64,000 bases of DNA. Origin: Larkinella bovis (GTDB taxonomy: Bacteria; Bacteroidota; Bacteroidia; Cytophagales; Spirosomataceae). Of the stretch, positions 42,778 through 50,955 are shown in pieces (position 1 is the first letter of the stretch; each line of letters starts with the position of its first letter). The DNA lies in contig NZ_JBHSMA010000001.1 in NCBI RefSeq assembly GCF_042655385.1, forward strand, positions 372,001-436,000, given 5' to 3'. The position numbers were made by a program, and so were the translations under genes. Below the pieces are notes generated by a model. It ran no database searches, was not told the DNA's origin, and saw nothing but the letters and a program-made list of their open reading frames with translations.

Positions 42778-44115
42778 TTGCATTTGGCGGATGGGGAAGA
42801 CGACCTATTGCCTTTGCCTACCAAGATCGTAAACATCAATGCCCTGACGAAAAAGGCGCTGAAAAATGTCTACGATGGCTTTCAGGGACTGGTCGAAACC
42901 AACCTGTTTTCAATCACCTACCTGACGCTAAGTAATGCGGTGGATGTGGGTTTTGGCAAGCTGGCCTACGGCAAGCCCAACCAGGCGTTCATTGAGCAAT
43001 TGAAACAATCAGGAGCGTGGTTTGCTGCCCAGAAGTCTTACCAGCAAAGGCAAGACCTGGCGGCTCTTCTGGTAAGTTCGGATGGTAAAACTAAGCGCCC
43101 CTGGAAGGAATTCGAAAAAGCCGCTCAGGGTATTGTCCAGAACTATAATGAACGGTGGCTGAAGACGGAGTACAACACGGCCATTCGTTCGGCCCGAACC
43201 GTCAGCCAGTGGTCCGAATGGCAAGCCAATTCCGATCTGTACCCAAACCTGAAGTATTTGCCTAGTCGTGCCGCAACGCCCAGAGAGGAACACAAACCCT
43301 ACTACGGCGTTGTCCGGCCCATTGATGACGATTTCTGGGTGAAGCACTTGCCGCCGTCCGCCTATAACTGTATGTGTGGGGTCGAACAGACCGACGAACC
43401 GGTAACGCCAATACCAGAGAAAGGACCGAAACCAGCCCCCGGCCTGGACAATAACCCGGCTATTTCGGGCGAACTGTTCAACCCGGAAACGCACCCCTAC
43501 GCGGACGGCATTGATGCCCCTACGAAAAAGGAACTAAAGGCAGAAGCCGAACGCCTGGCAAAACAGATCGACTACGAAACGCTGAAGGTTAATGAGGACT
43601 TCAAAGATTCGATGTTGAGAACCCAAAAGTATTTGAAGCAATACAAAAAGGCCGAAAATGAAGAATTGGCCGCAATCAACATTTATTCCTCGGTAGAATA
43701 TTTTGACTTAAACCGCTGGCTTCGGCATGGAAGCAAGGATGAAAACGAGTTTTTAGGCGCATTAAAACGGGTTTTATCGGCGGGCTTGAAACACATGAAG
43801 CGGTATAAAGGAACGGCGTATCGGGGCACCGATTTACCGGCAGATGTCATTGCTGATTACCGGAAAGCCCTGAAAGATGGTAAGCCAATAACGCACCTGG
43901 CATTTACTTCAACGAGCCGAACGTCCGGTAAAGAGTTCAACGGAAATGTGAAGTACGTCATTGAGTCGATCAATGGACGAAGCATTGAAAAACTGAGTCA
44001 GTTCGAGTCGGAGCAGGAAATTCTATTTGATGCAGGAACGCAGTTTAAAGTACTGGAGGTAAGCGATGTTGGTGGCGTGACGTACATCCGCCTGGAAGAA
44101 TTAAAGAAGAAATGA
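42778..44115 (+). CDS. Phage head morphogenesis protein (MuF/SPP1 gp7-like) fused to an ADP-ribosyltransferase domain
   Basis: A 445-residue minor head protein. The N-terminal half is MuF-like (KTEYNTAIRSARTVSQWSEW, LPSRAATPREEHKPYYGVV, PPSAYNCMCGVEQTDE). The C-terminal 150 residues look like an R-S-E type mono-ADP-ribosyltransferase: Arg349 in YKGTAYRGTDL, STS at about 378-380 in LAFTSTSRTSGKEF, and an E-x-E (412-414) in FESEQEILFDAGTQFKVLEV. MuF-family proteins can be packaged and injected, so this could modify a host protein at infection (compare T4 Alt). The start is uncertain: the annotated TTG is weak, and reading back in frame gives coding-like sequence (LSAVGASVRTLYTDCGCGD) up to an ATA at 42706 with no ATG. 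Confidence 0.85.
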   Translation: MHLADGEDDLLPLPTKIVNINALTKKALKNVYDGFQGLVETNLFSITYLTLSNAVDVGFGKLAYGKPNQAFIEQLKQSGAWFAAQKSYQQRQDLAALLVSSDGKTKRPWKEFEKAAQGIVQNYNERWLKTEYNTAIRSARTVSQWSEWQANSDLYPNLKYLPSRAATPREEHKPYYGVVRPIDDDFWVKHLPPSAYNCMCGVEQTDEPVTPIPEKGPKPAPGLDNNPAISGELFNPETHPYADGIDAPTKKELKAEAERLAKQIDYETLKVNEDFKDSMLRTQKYLKQYKKAENEELAAINIYSSVEYFDLNRWLRHGSKDENEFLGALKRVLSAGLKHMKRYKGTAYRGTDLPADVIADYRKALKDGKPITHLAFTSTSRTSGKEFNGNVKYVIESINGRSIEKLSQFESEQEILFDAGTQFKVLEVSDVGGVTYIRLEELKKK

Positions 44116-44295
44116 GGCTTCTGCATCCATCCGGCGCTGTAAGCCCCGACGATCTGCGTCCTCTTTTTCCCGCTGTTCGGGCGTCAATGTTTCCCGGCGT
44201 TTGGCTTCCTTCTCCTGTTCCCACTGGAAGAACTCGGCCATCTGACCCAGTTTCGGGCCACCACCGGGAGCAGCATAGGGGTTTTTCGTAGCCAT
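44101..44295 (-). CDS. Small charged hypothetical protein, antisense in the head operon
   Basis: A 64-residue frame (MATKNPYAAPGGGPKLGQMA, then a Glu/Lys/Arg-rich helix with EQEKEAKRRETLTPEQREK). It fills most of an otherwise empty 231-base gap in the rightward operon and overlaps the MuF gene end by 15 bases. The composition is protein-like rather than a shadow of a coding frame, but orientation against the operon makes it doubtful. Confidence 0.45.
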   Translation of the reverse strand: MATKNPYAAPGGGPKLGQMAEFFQWEQEKEAKRRETLTPEQREKEDADRRGLQRRMDAEASFLL

Positions 44296-44346
44296 GAGTT
44301 TGAAGTAGTTGGGTACAAGTATAACAAATTTTTAAAGCAAAAGATT

Positions 44347-44772
44347 GTGGACCCGAAAAGTTTTGAGCAGGCGGCACGAAAGGTTCAAACCTTCATCCAG
44401 ACCGATATACCCAAAATCGTCCAGGTTGAAGGGAAAAACCATTTTAAACAGTCATTCCGGGACGAAGGCTTTACCGATGAAATTCTAGTCAAATGGCCGG
44501 ATATATCGGAAAAGGCGAAGGACCGGAAGCGGAGAAAAAACGGAAGCCTGACGCCGATCCTAACCGATTCGGGCAACCTGGGCGATAGCATCGACGCGGA
44601 CATTGAACCCGGTCAGGTTGTGTTTGGCTCCGACGTGCCCTATGCCAAACGGCACAATGAAGGAGAGAAAGGAACCCCGAAACGTCAGTTTATGGGACCA
44701 AGTAAAGCCCTCGAAAAGAAGATCATCGACAAGATTGATCGTCAACTCAAACAGTTTTTTAATCCCATTTAA
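44347..44772 (+). CDS. Phage virion morphogenesis protein (Mu gpG-like)
   Basis: A 141-residue protein with a GTG start. The gpG family pattern is clear: KNHFKQSFRDEGFTDE, a basic KDRKRRKNGSLTPILTDSGN, LGDSIDAD, DVPYAKRHNEGEKG, and the late PKRQFMGPSKALEKKI. In Mu this protein acts in tail completion and head-tail joining. Confidence 0.88.
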   Translation: MDPKSFEQAARKVQTFIQTDIPKIVQVEGKNHFKQSFRDEGFTDEILVKWPDISEKAKDRKRRKNGSLTPILTDSGNLGDSIDADIEPGQVVFGSDVPYAKRHNEGEKGTPKRQFMGPSKALEKKIIDKIDRQLKQFFNPI

Positions 44773-44785
44773 ACGGCATTTAAAC
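44767..44785. repeat. Dispersed TTTAAA dyad, after the gpG-like gene
   Basis: ATTTAAACGGCATTTAAAC spans the gpG stop codon and ends just before the next start codon. Confidence 0.6.
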
Positions 44786-44786
44786 G

Positions 44787-45263
44787 ATGATCGAAACCTA
44801 TTTAATTATCATCGACGCAATTAAACGTAGCCTGCCCTGGGCGCAGTGGATCGACTGGGATAAAGGGCAGCTAGACGAACCCGAAAAGTTCAACGCCATT
44901 GTGGTGCCGGGTATCCTGGTCGATCCGTCCGCCGTCGAATGGGAACAACTTGGTAAGGGCTTTCAGCTTGGCAACGGACCCATCACCATCAAACTGGTTA
45001 CCCTACTACCGGCCCAGACGCACGCGCTTGATCCGCTCTTGCCCGAAAACCTGAAAGTGCAGCGCATGGCCGAGCAGCTTCACGAAACGATGCTGGCCGT
45101 CAGCGGAGTGCTTCGCCGGACCGGTAGCCCAAAACCGTATTGGGCCAGCACCTACTTTGTCATTGAGCAGACCTACGATTTTCGCCACACCTATCAGCCG
45201 GATATCCCACTCGCTCCGTTGCCCAGTCCGGCCATTAATGCAACCATCACCGTAACCCTATGA
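44787..45263 (+). CDS. Probable tail terminator or head-tail joining protein
   Basis: A 158-residue alpha/beta protein (MIETYLIIIDAIKRSLPWAQ, FNAIVVPGILVDP, GPITIKLVTLLPAQTH, RMAEQLHETMLAVSG). It follows the gpG-like gene, the place of Mu gp37-38-type connector proteins; size and strand-helix pattern resemble tail terminators. No family is firmly recognised. Confidence 0.65.
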   Translation: MIETYLIIIDAIKRSLPWAQWIDWDKGQLDEPEKFNAIVVPGILVDPSAVEWEQLGKGFQLGNGPITIKLVTLLPAQTHALDPLLPENLKVQRMAEQLHETMLAVSGVLRRTGSPKPYWASTYFVIEQTYDFRHTYQPDIPLAPLPSPAINATITVTL

Positions 45264-45279
45264 ACATCCTTCTTAACGT

Positions 45280-45657
45280 ATGATTACAACCCCCGATTTT
45301 TTAGAGAATGATAACGAGGTTGAACTAGCCATTTCCTGTACCCAATTCCGGGATTTGGATCTTGAACTTTCCTTTGTCAACCCGGACGACAACCAGCCCT
45401 ACGCCTGGCCTGACTCTACGTTCAACATGCAGGTTCGCAGCGATAACGGCGATTTGCTGTTTGGCCTGTCCACCGGCAATGGGATTACCCTGACGGATGA
45501 CGACACGACTATTCACCTCGAAAAGCCCGCTTCCGAAATGGTCTTTGCTCCCGGCGTGTATTACTACGACCTGATTGAAACCACACCTTTAGAAGCCGTC
45601 GAAGGGCGGGCCAAAGGACCCTTCATCATTAAACCAGGCATAACCACCGTATCATGA
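45280..45657 (+). CDS. Hypothetical phage protein preceding the fibre
   Basis: A 125-residue beta-rich protein (LDLELSFVNPDDNQPYAWP, STFNMQVRSDNGDLLF, FAPGVYYYDLIETTP), looking like a single Ig- or baseplate-attachment-type sandwich. Its last 4 bases overlap the fibre gene, implying coupled translation. A fibre-attachment or baseplate adaptor role is inferred from position only. Confidence 0.65.
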   Translation: MITTPDFLENDNEVELAISCTQFRDLDLELSFVNPDDNQPYAWPDSTFNMQVRSDNGDLLFGLSTGNGITLTDDDTTIHLEKPASEMVFAPGVYYYDLIETTPLEAVEGRAKGPFIIKPGITTVS

Positions 45658-48629
45658 CACAAGTAATCAAAATACCCTACAAGCGGGGCCGGGATGGACG
45701 ACCCGTTGAATTCTCAATCGATGTAACGACCATCCGCTACAAATACCAGGGCGAAGACAATAGCAAATGGCGCGCCCTGGGCAATATTCAGGGGCCGAAC
45801 GGGTGGCTTCCCGTTTTAGGGGGCGTATCAGATGGCGAGCGCCGTTTGCTTCGGGTTGTGGATTGGGCTGGGGGCGCGGGAGTAAAACCGCCTATTGGTG
45901 TCTATTTATCCGAAGACGGCTATACAACCGATAGCGCCCAGGCCGTTAGCATCCGGGGAGAACGTGGCCCGCGCCCGGATCACCAGTGGGTAGGTACGGT
46001 ATTGAAGGTGCAGCACGCCGATGGCACGCTGGATGACGGCGTTAATTTGAAGGGAGAGAAGGGTGACACGGGCGACAAGTGGGTGAATTGGCAAGGGGCC
46101 TGGCAAGCAAACACTCCGTACGAGGCAGGAGACGGTGTTGAAAACGAGGGTAACAGCTACCGACGCAAAACGGACGGCACGGATACCGTATTCAATTTGG
46201 CCGATTGGGATTTACTGGCCCAGGGCGGCACCGTTGCCAATGGCACGGTCACTAATGACAAGCTCAGCGGTGATGTTGCTTTTAAAAATTACCCTTGGGC
46301 AACCACCGCCAATCCAATTAGCTCATTACGAAACGGAATTCCAGACTTAAAACTCTACGGGGTCGATCCTTCCAAATTATACACGATTAGCAATTTGCGC
46401 CGTAATTCAGGCGCAAATTGGCAGGTCACGATTCAAGAGTGGACAGGATCAGCACTTGGGCCCGTCGTTTTCAATTGGCAACAGACCGACTATACCGAGA
46501 CAACTGACACGACAACTATCACGATCTATGGGAGCGGCAACTTGCGGGCAGAAGTGAGCGTCAAATGGTCAGCCATGAGCAGCACGGTAAACAATACCGG
46601 AATGACGTATCCCACATCCGGCATCCACCCGAAGACCTACCAGGCCGACCCCTACAGTTTAATTAACAAAACAGTTCTACGCAATTTCCCCTGGGTACCT
46701 TCAGCCACACCCACGGCCCAAATCAGGGCGGGTATTCGGGACATTTCGTTGTATGGCGTCGATGTGTCGAAGATGTACACCCTTGGCATCGTGAAGCGGA
46801 ATGCAAGCAACGTCTGGCAGTTGTCGATCTATGAGTGGACCGGCTCGGCGTTGGGTTCACTGGTGTTCAATTTCCAGCAAACCGGGTATACCGAACCGGG
46901 GGCGGGGATTGATACGATAAAGATTACGACCGGGGGCGGATTGGTGGCGGTGATCGTTGTTGATTGGTCGCAATTAACCGGAGTCAATTCTACCGGAATC
47001 GGGTATAATACCGCCGGTATCAGCCCTCTGTGCTATCAATCGTCAGTAGCAGGGCTACTGACCGCTGGAAGTGTTACCGAAACGTCGTTAGCACCAGGTG
47101 CGGCCAGCACAACCAAAATTCCCGATGCCGCCGTGACAATTCCCAAGCTCGAATCCGCCGTGGTGTTGAAGAATTACCCGTGGCAGGTCGCGGCCACGCC
47201 AAGTGCGGTTCTTCGGGCGTCGATTCTGGATGTGAAGCTTTTCAATGTGCCTTCTGGAAAGCTCTACGCCCTTTCCACCTTTCGCCGGAATGTCACCGTT
47301 TCGGGGGTCCCTGCGACGTGGCAAATTATCATTCAGGAATGGAATGGTTCCTCGTTAGGTGCCACGGCGTTTAGCTGGTCAAAGGTAAATTACGTGCCAG
47401 GCGCGGATATTGAAACGATCGCAATCAGCGGTTCCGGAAAGCTGTGTGAAATTACAATCGACTGGACACAAGTAACGGAGGGATTGAATATTTCGGGGGC
47501 CAGCTTTAATTCGGCGGGGATAAGTCCACGGTGTTCAAGGTCCGCCAAGCCGGTAGCGGCTGCGATGGATGTCGTATTGCCGCCAAAATTGCACTTAATC
47601 AACGGGGCGCAATATTGGTTCTACGACGATGCGATTGTGCGAAATTCATACGTTTTCGAACGGGAACCCCTGAAAATCGACCTGTCGGCGACGCGGATCA
47701 GCGACGGCACGGCAATTACGCCTTTCTCGTATATGCAGGGGCAGGGCGTCATTACAGGGGGCGAAAATTTCAACCTGACCGTGAAGGTGCAGGACTACAG
47801 CGCTGGTGGCCGTGACCCGTACACGGCCTACCAAAAGACGATTCAAGTTGCTTCCAAAGCCAAACCGACCGGGGCGACAATCAACCTGCTGTTGATCACC
47901 GATTCGTTTTTCGACGCCCAATGGGGTGATGGGGCGATGGCGTACCTGAATCAGTTTGCCCTGGCAGATGGCAATACCATCAATTTTAAGGGGACTAGAA
48001 CTAGTTATGGCTACCGGGGCGAATGCTATGCCGGGTGGAGTGAGGTGACATTCCTTACGAAGTACATTCCCACAGCAAACCGGGCGAACGTTAATGCCGC
48101 CGGTAGCGATCCGAACCTACACAGTCCATTCTTGTTTTCGACGGACGACACACCCGCCAACGCTGTGTTCGATTTCGCGCAGTATCGGACGAGCTACGGC
48201 ATCGGGGCGGTCGATGTCGTCTGTTTCCACCTCGGCGTCAACGGGGGCGATGGTACACAGATGAACCAGATGATTGCATCGATTAAGGCCGACCTTCCGG
48301 CCTGCAAGATCCTGGTCTGCATGGTGCCTCCGGCTGAAAAGAACCGGGCGGGATTTGACTCGGTGAATCGGCAGGGCGGTCGCCTTATCCAGAATGATAA
48401 TTACATTTCCAAGTTCGGCAACCGGGAAGCAGAAGGCATCTATTTAGTGCCAGTCCACATGTCTTTCAATCGGGAATATGGCTACGCTTTTGCGAATGCA
48501 GAACGTATGCAATTCAACCTGAATAGCGCCCCGGCCAGGGTTGTGCAAACGGATCATCACCCGAATGCCAGCGGCATGAAAGCAGAAGCATACGCGATCT
48601 ATAATTACCTGATGTACGTCGTTGTTTAA
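45654..48629 (+). CDS. Tail fibre/spike with collagen-like segment, three repeat modules and a C-terminal SGNH esterase domain
   Basis: A 991-residue virion protein. The N-terminus (1-120) is an attachment region, with GERGPRP and a short collagen-like GEKGDTGDK near residue 140. Three related modules of 130-160 residues start near 211 (NYPWATTANPISSLRNGI), 343 (NFPWVPSATPTAQIRAGI) and 506 (NYPWQVAATPSAVLRASI). From about 745 an SGNH/GDSL-like hydrolase is visible: LLLITDSFFD (Ser751), HLGVNGGDG (Asn863) and QTDHHPNASGM (Asp967/His969). It probably binds host surface glycans and removes acyl groups. The gene is on the rightward operon, away from other tail genes. Confidence 0.82.
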   Translation: MTQVIKIPYKRGRDGRPVEFSIDVTTIRYKYQGEDNSKWRALGNIQGPNGWLPVLGGVSDGERRLLRVVDWAGGAGVKPPIGVYLSEDGYTTDSAQAVSIRGERGPRPDHQWVGTVLKVQHADGTLDDGVNLKGEKGDTGDKWVNWQGAWQANTPYEAGDGVENEGNSYRRKTDGTDTVFNLADWDLLAQGGTVANGTVTNDKLSGDVAFKNYPWATTANPISSLRNGIPDLKLYGVDPSKLYTISNLRRNSGANWQVTIQEWTGSALGPVVFNWQQTDYTETTDTTTITIYGSGNLRAEVSVKWSAMSSTVNNTGMTYPTSGIHPKTYQADPYSLINKTVLRNFPWVPSATPTAQIRAGIRDISLYGVDVSKMYTLGIVKRNASNVWQLSIYEWTGSALGSLVFNFQQTGYTEPGAGIDTIKITTGGGLVAVIVVDWSQLTGVNSTGIGYNTAGISPLCYQSSVAGLLTAGSVTETSLAPGAASTTKIPDAAVTIPKLESAVVLKNYPWQVAATPSAVLRASILDVKLFNVPSGKLYALSTFRRNVTVSGVPATWQIIIQEWNGSSLGATAFSWSKVNYVPGADIETIAISGSGKLCEITIDWTQVTEGLNISGASFNSAGISPRCSRSAKPVAAAMDVVLPPKLHLINGAQYWFYDDAIVRNSYVFEREPLKIDLSATRISDGTAITPFSYMQGQGVITGGENFNLTVKVQDYSAGGRDPYTAYQKTIQVASKAKPTGATINLLLITDSFFDAQWGDGAMAYLNQFALADGNTINFKGTRTSYGYRGECYAGWSEVTFLTKYIPTANRANVNAAGSDPNLHSPFLFSTDDTPANAVFDFAQYRTSYGIGAVDVVCFHLGVNGGDGTQMNQMIASIKADLPACKILVCMVPPAEKNRAGFDSVNRQGGRLIQNDNYISKFGNREAEGIYLVPVHMSFNREYGYAFANAERMQFNLNSAPARVVQTDHHPNASGMKAEAYAIYNYLMYVVV

Positions 48630-48642
48630 ACGCCACTTAAAC
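48624..48642. repeat. Dispersed TTTAAA dyad, at the fibre gene end
   Basis: GTTTAAACGCCACTTAAAC overlaps the fibre stop codon, directly before the terminator. Confidence 0.6.
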
Positions 48643-48643
48643 G

Positions 48644-48677
48644 AAAAAGCCGCCCCGAATATCCGGGCGGCTTTTTT
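48644..48677. terminator. Bidirectional terminator between late rightward and middle leftward operons
   Basis: AAAAAGCCGCCC and GGGCGGCTTTTTT form a strong hairpin with flanking A and T runs between convergent genes. Confidence 0.88.
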
Positions 48678-48700
48678 ATGCTCTCTGTCTAATGAAACGC

Positions 48701-49141
48701 TTATTTGGCCTTTGCCAATGCTTTATAGTCGTTCTCAAATTTTCCTCTTAGCCAGGTATCCGGGTACATCCGGTTTTGGTTTGGCCGGGTCATCAGGAAA
48801 TAGTTGTAACTGGGGATCGACTCAAACGCCCGGTGCCGCTGCTCCAGTGTCAGTTTCTCCCAGGCTTTTTCAGCTTCCTTCCGGTTCACCTTCAGCCCGA
48901 AGGCGTCATAGAATTCTGAGAACGTTACCTCGCTGGTCACTAATCGGATCGACATGGTTTTGGTGGTTCCGGCGATGTACTCCAGCGTGGGAACGGTCAT
49001 CGGGAAGTTCTTCACCAGGAATGCCAATTGATCATCATTGAGCGTCGCATTATTGTAGAAGGCCGCCACGACGCCTTCGTTGAACTCAAAAAGCAATTCA
49101 CCCTCAAATCGGGTAGACGTTATAGAATAGCGTTGGGTCAT
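48701..49141 (-). CDS. Hypothetical phage protein
   Basis: A 146-residue protein from the ATG at 49141 (MTQRYSITSTRFEGELLFEF). The longer upstream extension overlaps the next gene and is not used. The C-terminal half (KEAEKAWEKLTLEQRHRAF, PDTWLRGKF) is helical and charged, a pattern I associate with small Bacteroidota replication-region proteins. Last gene of the leftward middle operon. Function unknown. Confidence 0.65.
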   Translation of the reverse strand: MTQRYSITSTRFEGELLFEFNEGVVAAFYNNATLNDDQLAFLVKNFPMTVPTLEYIAGTTKTMSIRLVTSEVTFSEFYDAFGLKVNRKEAEKAWEKLTLEQRHRAFESIPSYNYFLMTRPNQNRMYPDTWLRGKFENDYKALAKAK

Positions 49142-49145
49142 AAAC

Positions 49146-49334
49146 TTAGAGCTTATAATGTTTGCGGTAATAGTCATCGGGTCGGTCGAGATAAGCGTTT
49201 CGGTCCTTGCGTTCCCGGTCTCCCAGAACGAAGCCCAGAACAAAGCTTCCGAAGGCGGTCAAAACGATGACCAGAATCAGCCATACGATCACGTGACCGT
49301 ATGGAGATGAAATGAAATTAGAGAGTTGTTCCAT
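49146..49334 (-). CDS. Small single-pass membrane protein
   Basis: A 62-residue protein with one clear transmembrane helix (VIVWLILVIVLTAFGSFVLG) and a basic, Arg/Tyr-rich cytoplasmic tail (DRERKDRNAYLDRPDDYYRK). The ATG at 49334 is chosen; upstream sequence in the same frame belongs to the neighbouring gene's other frame. Possibly a holin-like or superinfection-exclusion protein; not assigned. Confidence 0.6.
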   Translation of the reverse strand: MEQLSNFISSPYGHVIVWLILVIVLTAFGSFVLGFVLGDRERKDRNAYLDRPDDYYRKHYKL

Positions 49335-49338
49335 ACGG

Positions 49339-49566
49339 TTATTCGCGGTAGCGTCCCCACTTAAACGTGATGGACATGATGGTTTTTTGGGATAGATAAT
49401 ACTGGTCGGCAAGCTGCTGGTACACCACATCAAGACGTAGCTTTTTCTTGTCATGCAGGCGCACAAATTCCCTACGAATAGCCTCGTTACGGGCATCCTG
49501 ACGCGATTTCCGCGCGGTAGATACATTTTCCATTGATACGGTGAGCGTTTCGGAGAGTTGCGCCAT
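49339..49566 (-). CDS. Small phage protein with a possible helix-turn-helix
   Basis: A 75-residue protein: ENVSTARKSRQDARNEAIRR, then LDVVYQQLADQYYLSQKTIM, which reads like a short DNA-binding HTH (LADQYYLSQKTI). It lies 4 bases upstream of the membrane protein gene. Possibly a middle-gene regulator. Confidence 0.55.
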   Translation of the reverse strand: MAQLSETLTVSMENVSTARKSRQDARNEAIRREFVRLHDKKKLRLDVVYQQLADQYYLSQKTIMSITFKWGRYRE

Positions 49567-49569
49567 AGA

Positions 49570-49938
49570 TTAGACAAGAAATGATTTGTGAATTTGGGTA
49601 AGAATGCTCTCTACCAAGGCTCGTTCGTAGCTGGCCGGAGCAAACAGAACAACCGATTGCCCTTCTGTTTCAGAGGTGAACACATAATACAGGGCCAACG
49701 CCTGGGAGCGGGAAACGACAACAGGAAATTGCTGATCTGCCGTATAAGCAAACCAATTCAAATCATCATTTTTTTTGTTGACTTTGGTGTACAACTCGTA
49801 CAGGAGACTGGAGATCGTGTATTCCCCGATGTTCCGCTTTAATTCGGGGTCCGCTGTTCGCTGTTCAATAGCGAGGTACAATGTATTATTTAACGTCTGA
49901 AACGCCGTTTTATTGAGTTTGAGCTTCAGCTTGTTCAT
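49570..49938 (-). CDS. Hypothetical phage protein
   Basis: A 122-residue soluble protein (LNKTAFQTLNNTLYLAIEQR, GEYTISSLLYELYTKV) with mixed helix and strand character, and no recognised domain. It is part of the compact leftward middle operon between two small regulatory-looking genes. Confidence 0.6.
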   Translation of the reverse strand: MNKLKLKLNKTAFQTLNNTLYLAIEQRTADPELKRNIGEYTISSLLYELYTKVNKKNDDLNWFAYTADQQFPVVVSRSQALALYYVFTSETEGQSVVLFAPASYERALVESILTQIHKSFLV

Positions 49939-49964
49939 AAGTAATTCTACGGGTTTTTAGTTCC

Positions 49965-50273
49965 TTAATCGAACAGTGTTGATTGGAAGTCACCTGTTTC
50001 CTGTTTGGGGTCTTGAGGCAACTTCCACTCATCAAACTTGCCAAATACCCACCATCGGAGCCGATCCCAGAACTGCCGGGTATGTATCCGGTGGTGCAAC
50101 CGGCCATCCTCTGAGTGCTTTTCCAAACGATCCTGTAACTCATTGAGCTTCCGCATCATTTGGAGACTGGCTGTTTTACTTCTACCAGCCGCGCCACGAG
50201 TGAATGAGTATTTGGCATCATCCAATGCCCTAGCCAGTATCAGAGCTTCGGTTTTTGATAGTTTGAGTGCCAT
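49965..50273 (-). CDS. Hypothetical phage protein
   Basis: A 102-residue basic protein from the ATG at 50273 (MALKLSKTEALILARALDDA, KYSFTRGAAGRSKTASLQMM). It is helical, with a Trp-rich C-terminal part (QFWDRLRWWVFGKFDEWKLP). The longer frame upstream overlaps the LytTR-like gene and is rejected. It still overlaps that gene by 34 bases. Function unknown. Confidence 0.6.
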   Translation of the reverse strand: MALKLSKTEALILARALDDAKYSFTRGAAGRSKTASLQMMRKLNELQDRLEKHSEDGRLHHRIHTRQFWDRLRWWVFGKFDEWKLPQDPKQETGDFQSTLFD

Positions 50274-50599
50274 ACTATTTGGTCCCTGGTAGATTGCTTC
50301 CATGCCATAAATGCCAGCCATACGGAGAGAAAAAGCCGCCGGGAAACCCGCAAAAAACAATCGCCAATTTGAATCTCATGCTTGTCCCAAAGCCATTTGG
50401 TTACGTGATTCGGGTCAACCAGCGTCCCTTTGTGGATACGGATAAAGTGGGGGAGTCTCTGGTTGTGCCACGTTTTCAGCGTATAGGCATTTAGGACCGA
50501 TTTGCCGTTCTTATAATGCAGCCAGGTATAGTTTCCTTCGCCCACTAAATGAGTCAATTCAGGGTTAACCAAGTCCGGCCAAGAGTGTGCTTTTCCCAT
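50240..50599 (-). CDS. Phage-encoded single-domain LytTR-like DNA-binding protein
   Basis: A 119-residue protein matching the LytTR domain layout: GEGNYTWLHYKNGKSVLNAY, TLKTWHNQRLPHFIRIHKG, LVDPNHVTKWLW and LRVSRRLFLSVW. LytTR domains usually form the DNA-binding half of response regulators such as the host protein encoded at 59.8 kb; here there is no receiver domain. It could act as a phage transcription factor for late promoters or interfere with host LytTR regulons. The assignment rests on motif resemblance. Confidence 0.7.
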   Translation of the reverse strand: MGKAHSWPDLVNPELTHLVGEGNYTWLHYKNGKSVLNAYTLKTWHNQRLPHFIRIHKGTLVDPNHVTKWLWDKHEIQIGDCFLRVSRRLFLSVWLAFMAWKQSTRDQIVWHSNYQKPKL

Positions 50600-50614
50600 G
50601 TTCAGTTTCGGATC

Positions 50615-50911
50615 TTAATTGAACTCGTTTCTATCCATTGATTCGACCATTGCGACGGCGACGGCGGCAACCTGAATTAGCTCAGATCGGATGTCTTTCA
50701 GGTTTTGCAGGGTCGCGTCTGCATCTCCGAAGTACCATTCACAAATCGCCTTGTTGACTTCCCCAACTTCTTCATTCAGAATGATTGAGTAAATGTGAGG
50801 GCGTCGGTTTTGTTGTCCCCACTTGGCTTCTTGGCGCTCCCTTTCGCCCCGGACTTCAGCCAGGACAATATCAGTTTGCGGGGTAATCTCTTTTATAATC
50901 GGATTGTCCAT
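50615..50911 (-). CDS. MazG-like nucleotide pyrophosphohydrolase domain protein
   Basis: A 98-residue protein: VLAEVRGERERQEAKWGQQ, a helix with IILNEEVGEVNKAI (the EExxE-type metal motif of all-alpha NTP pyrophosphatases), then LKDIRSELIQVAAVAVAMVE with the second acidic motif. Such phage proteins clean or adjust nucleotide pools, and some blunt alarmone-based defence. The role here is inferred from the family. Confidence 0.8.
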   Translation of the reverse strand: MDNPIIKEITPQTDIVLAEVRGERERQEAKWGQQNRRPHIYSIILNEEVGEVNKAICEWYFGDADATLQNLKDIRSELIQVAAVAVAMVESMDRNEFN

Positions 50912-50955
50912 AAAAAAAATATGCGTAAAAAGGGTATTGATTGACCGGCATTTCT

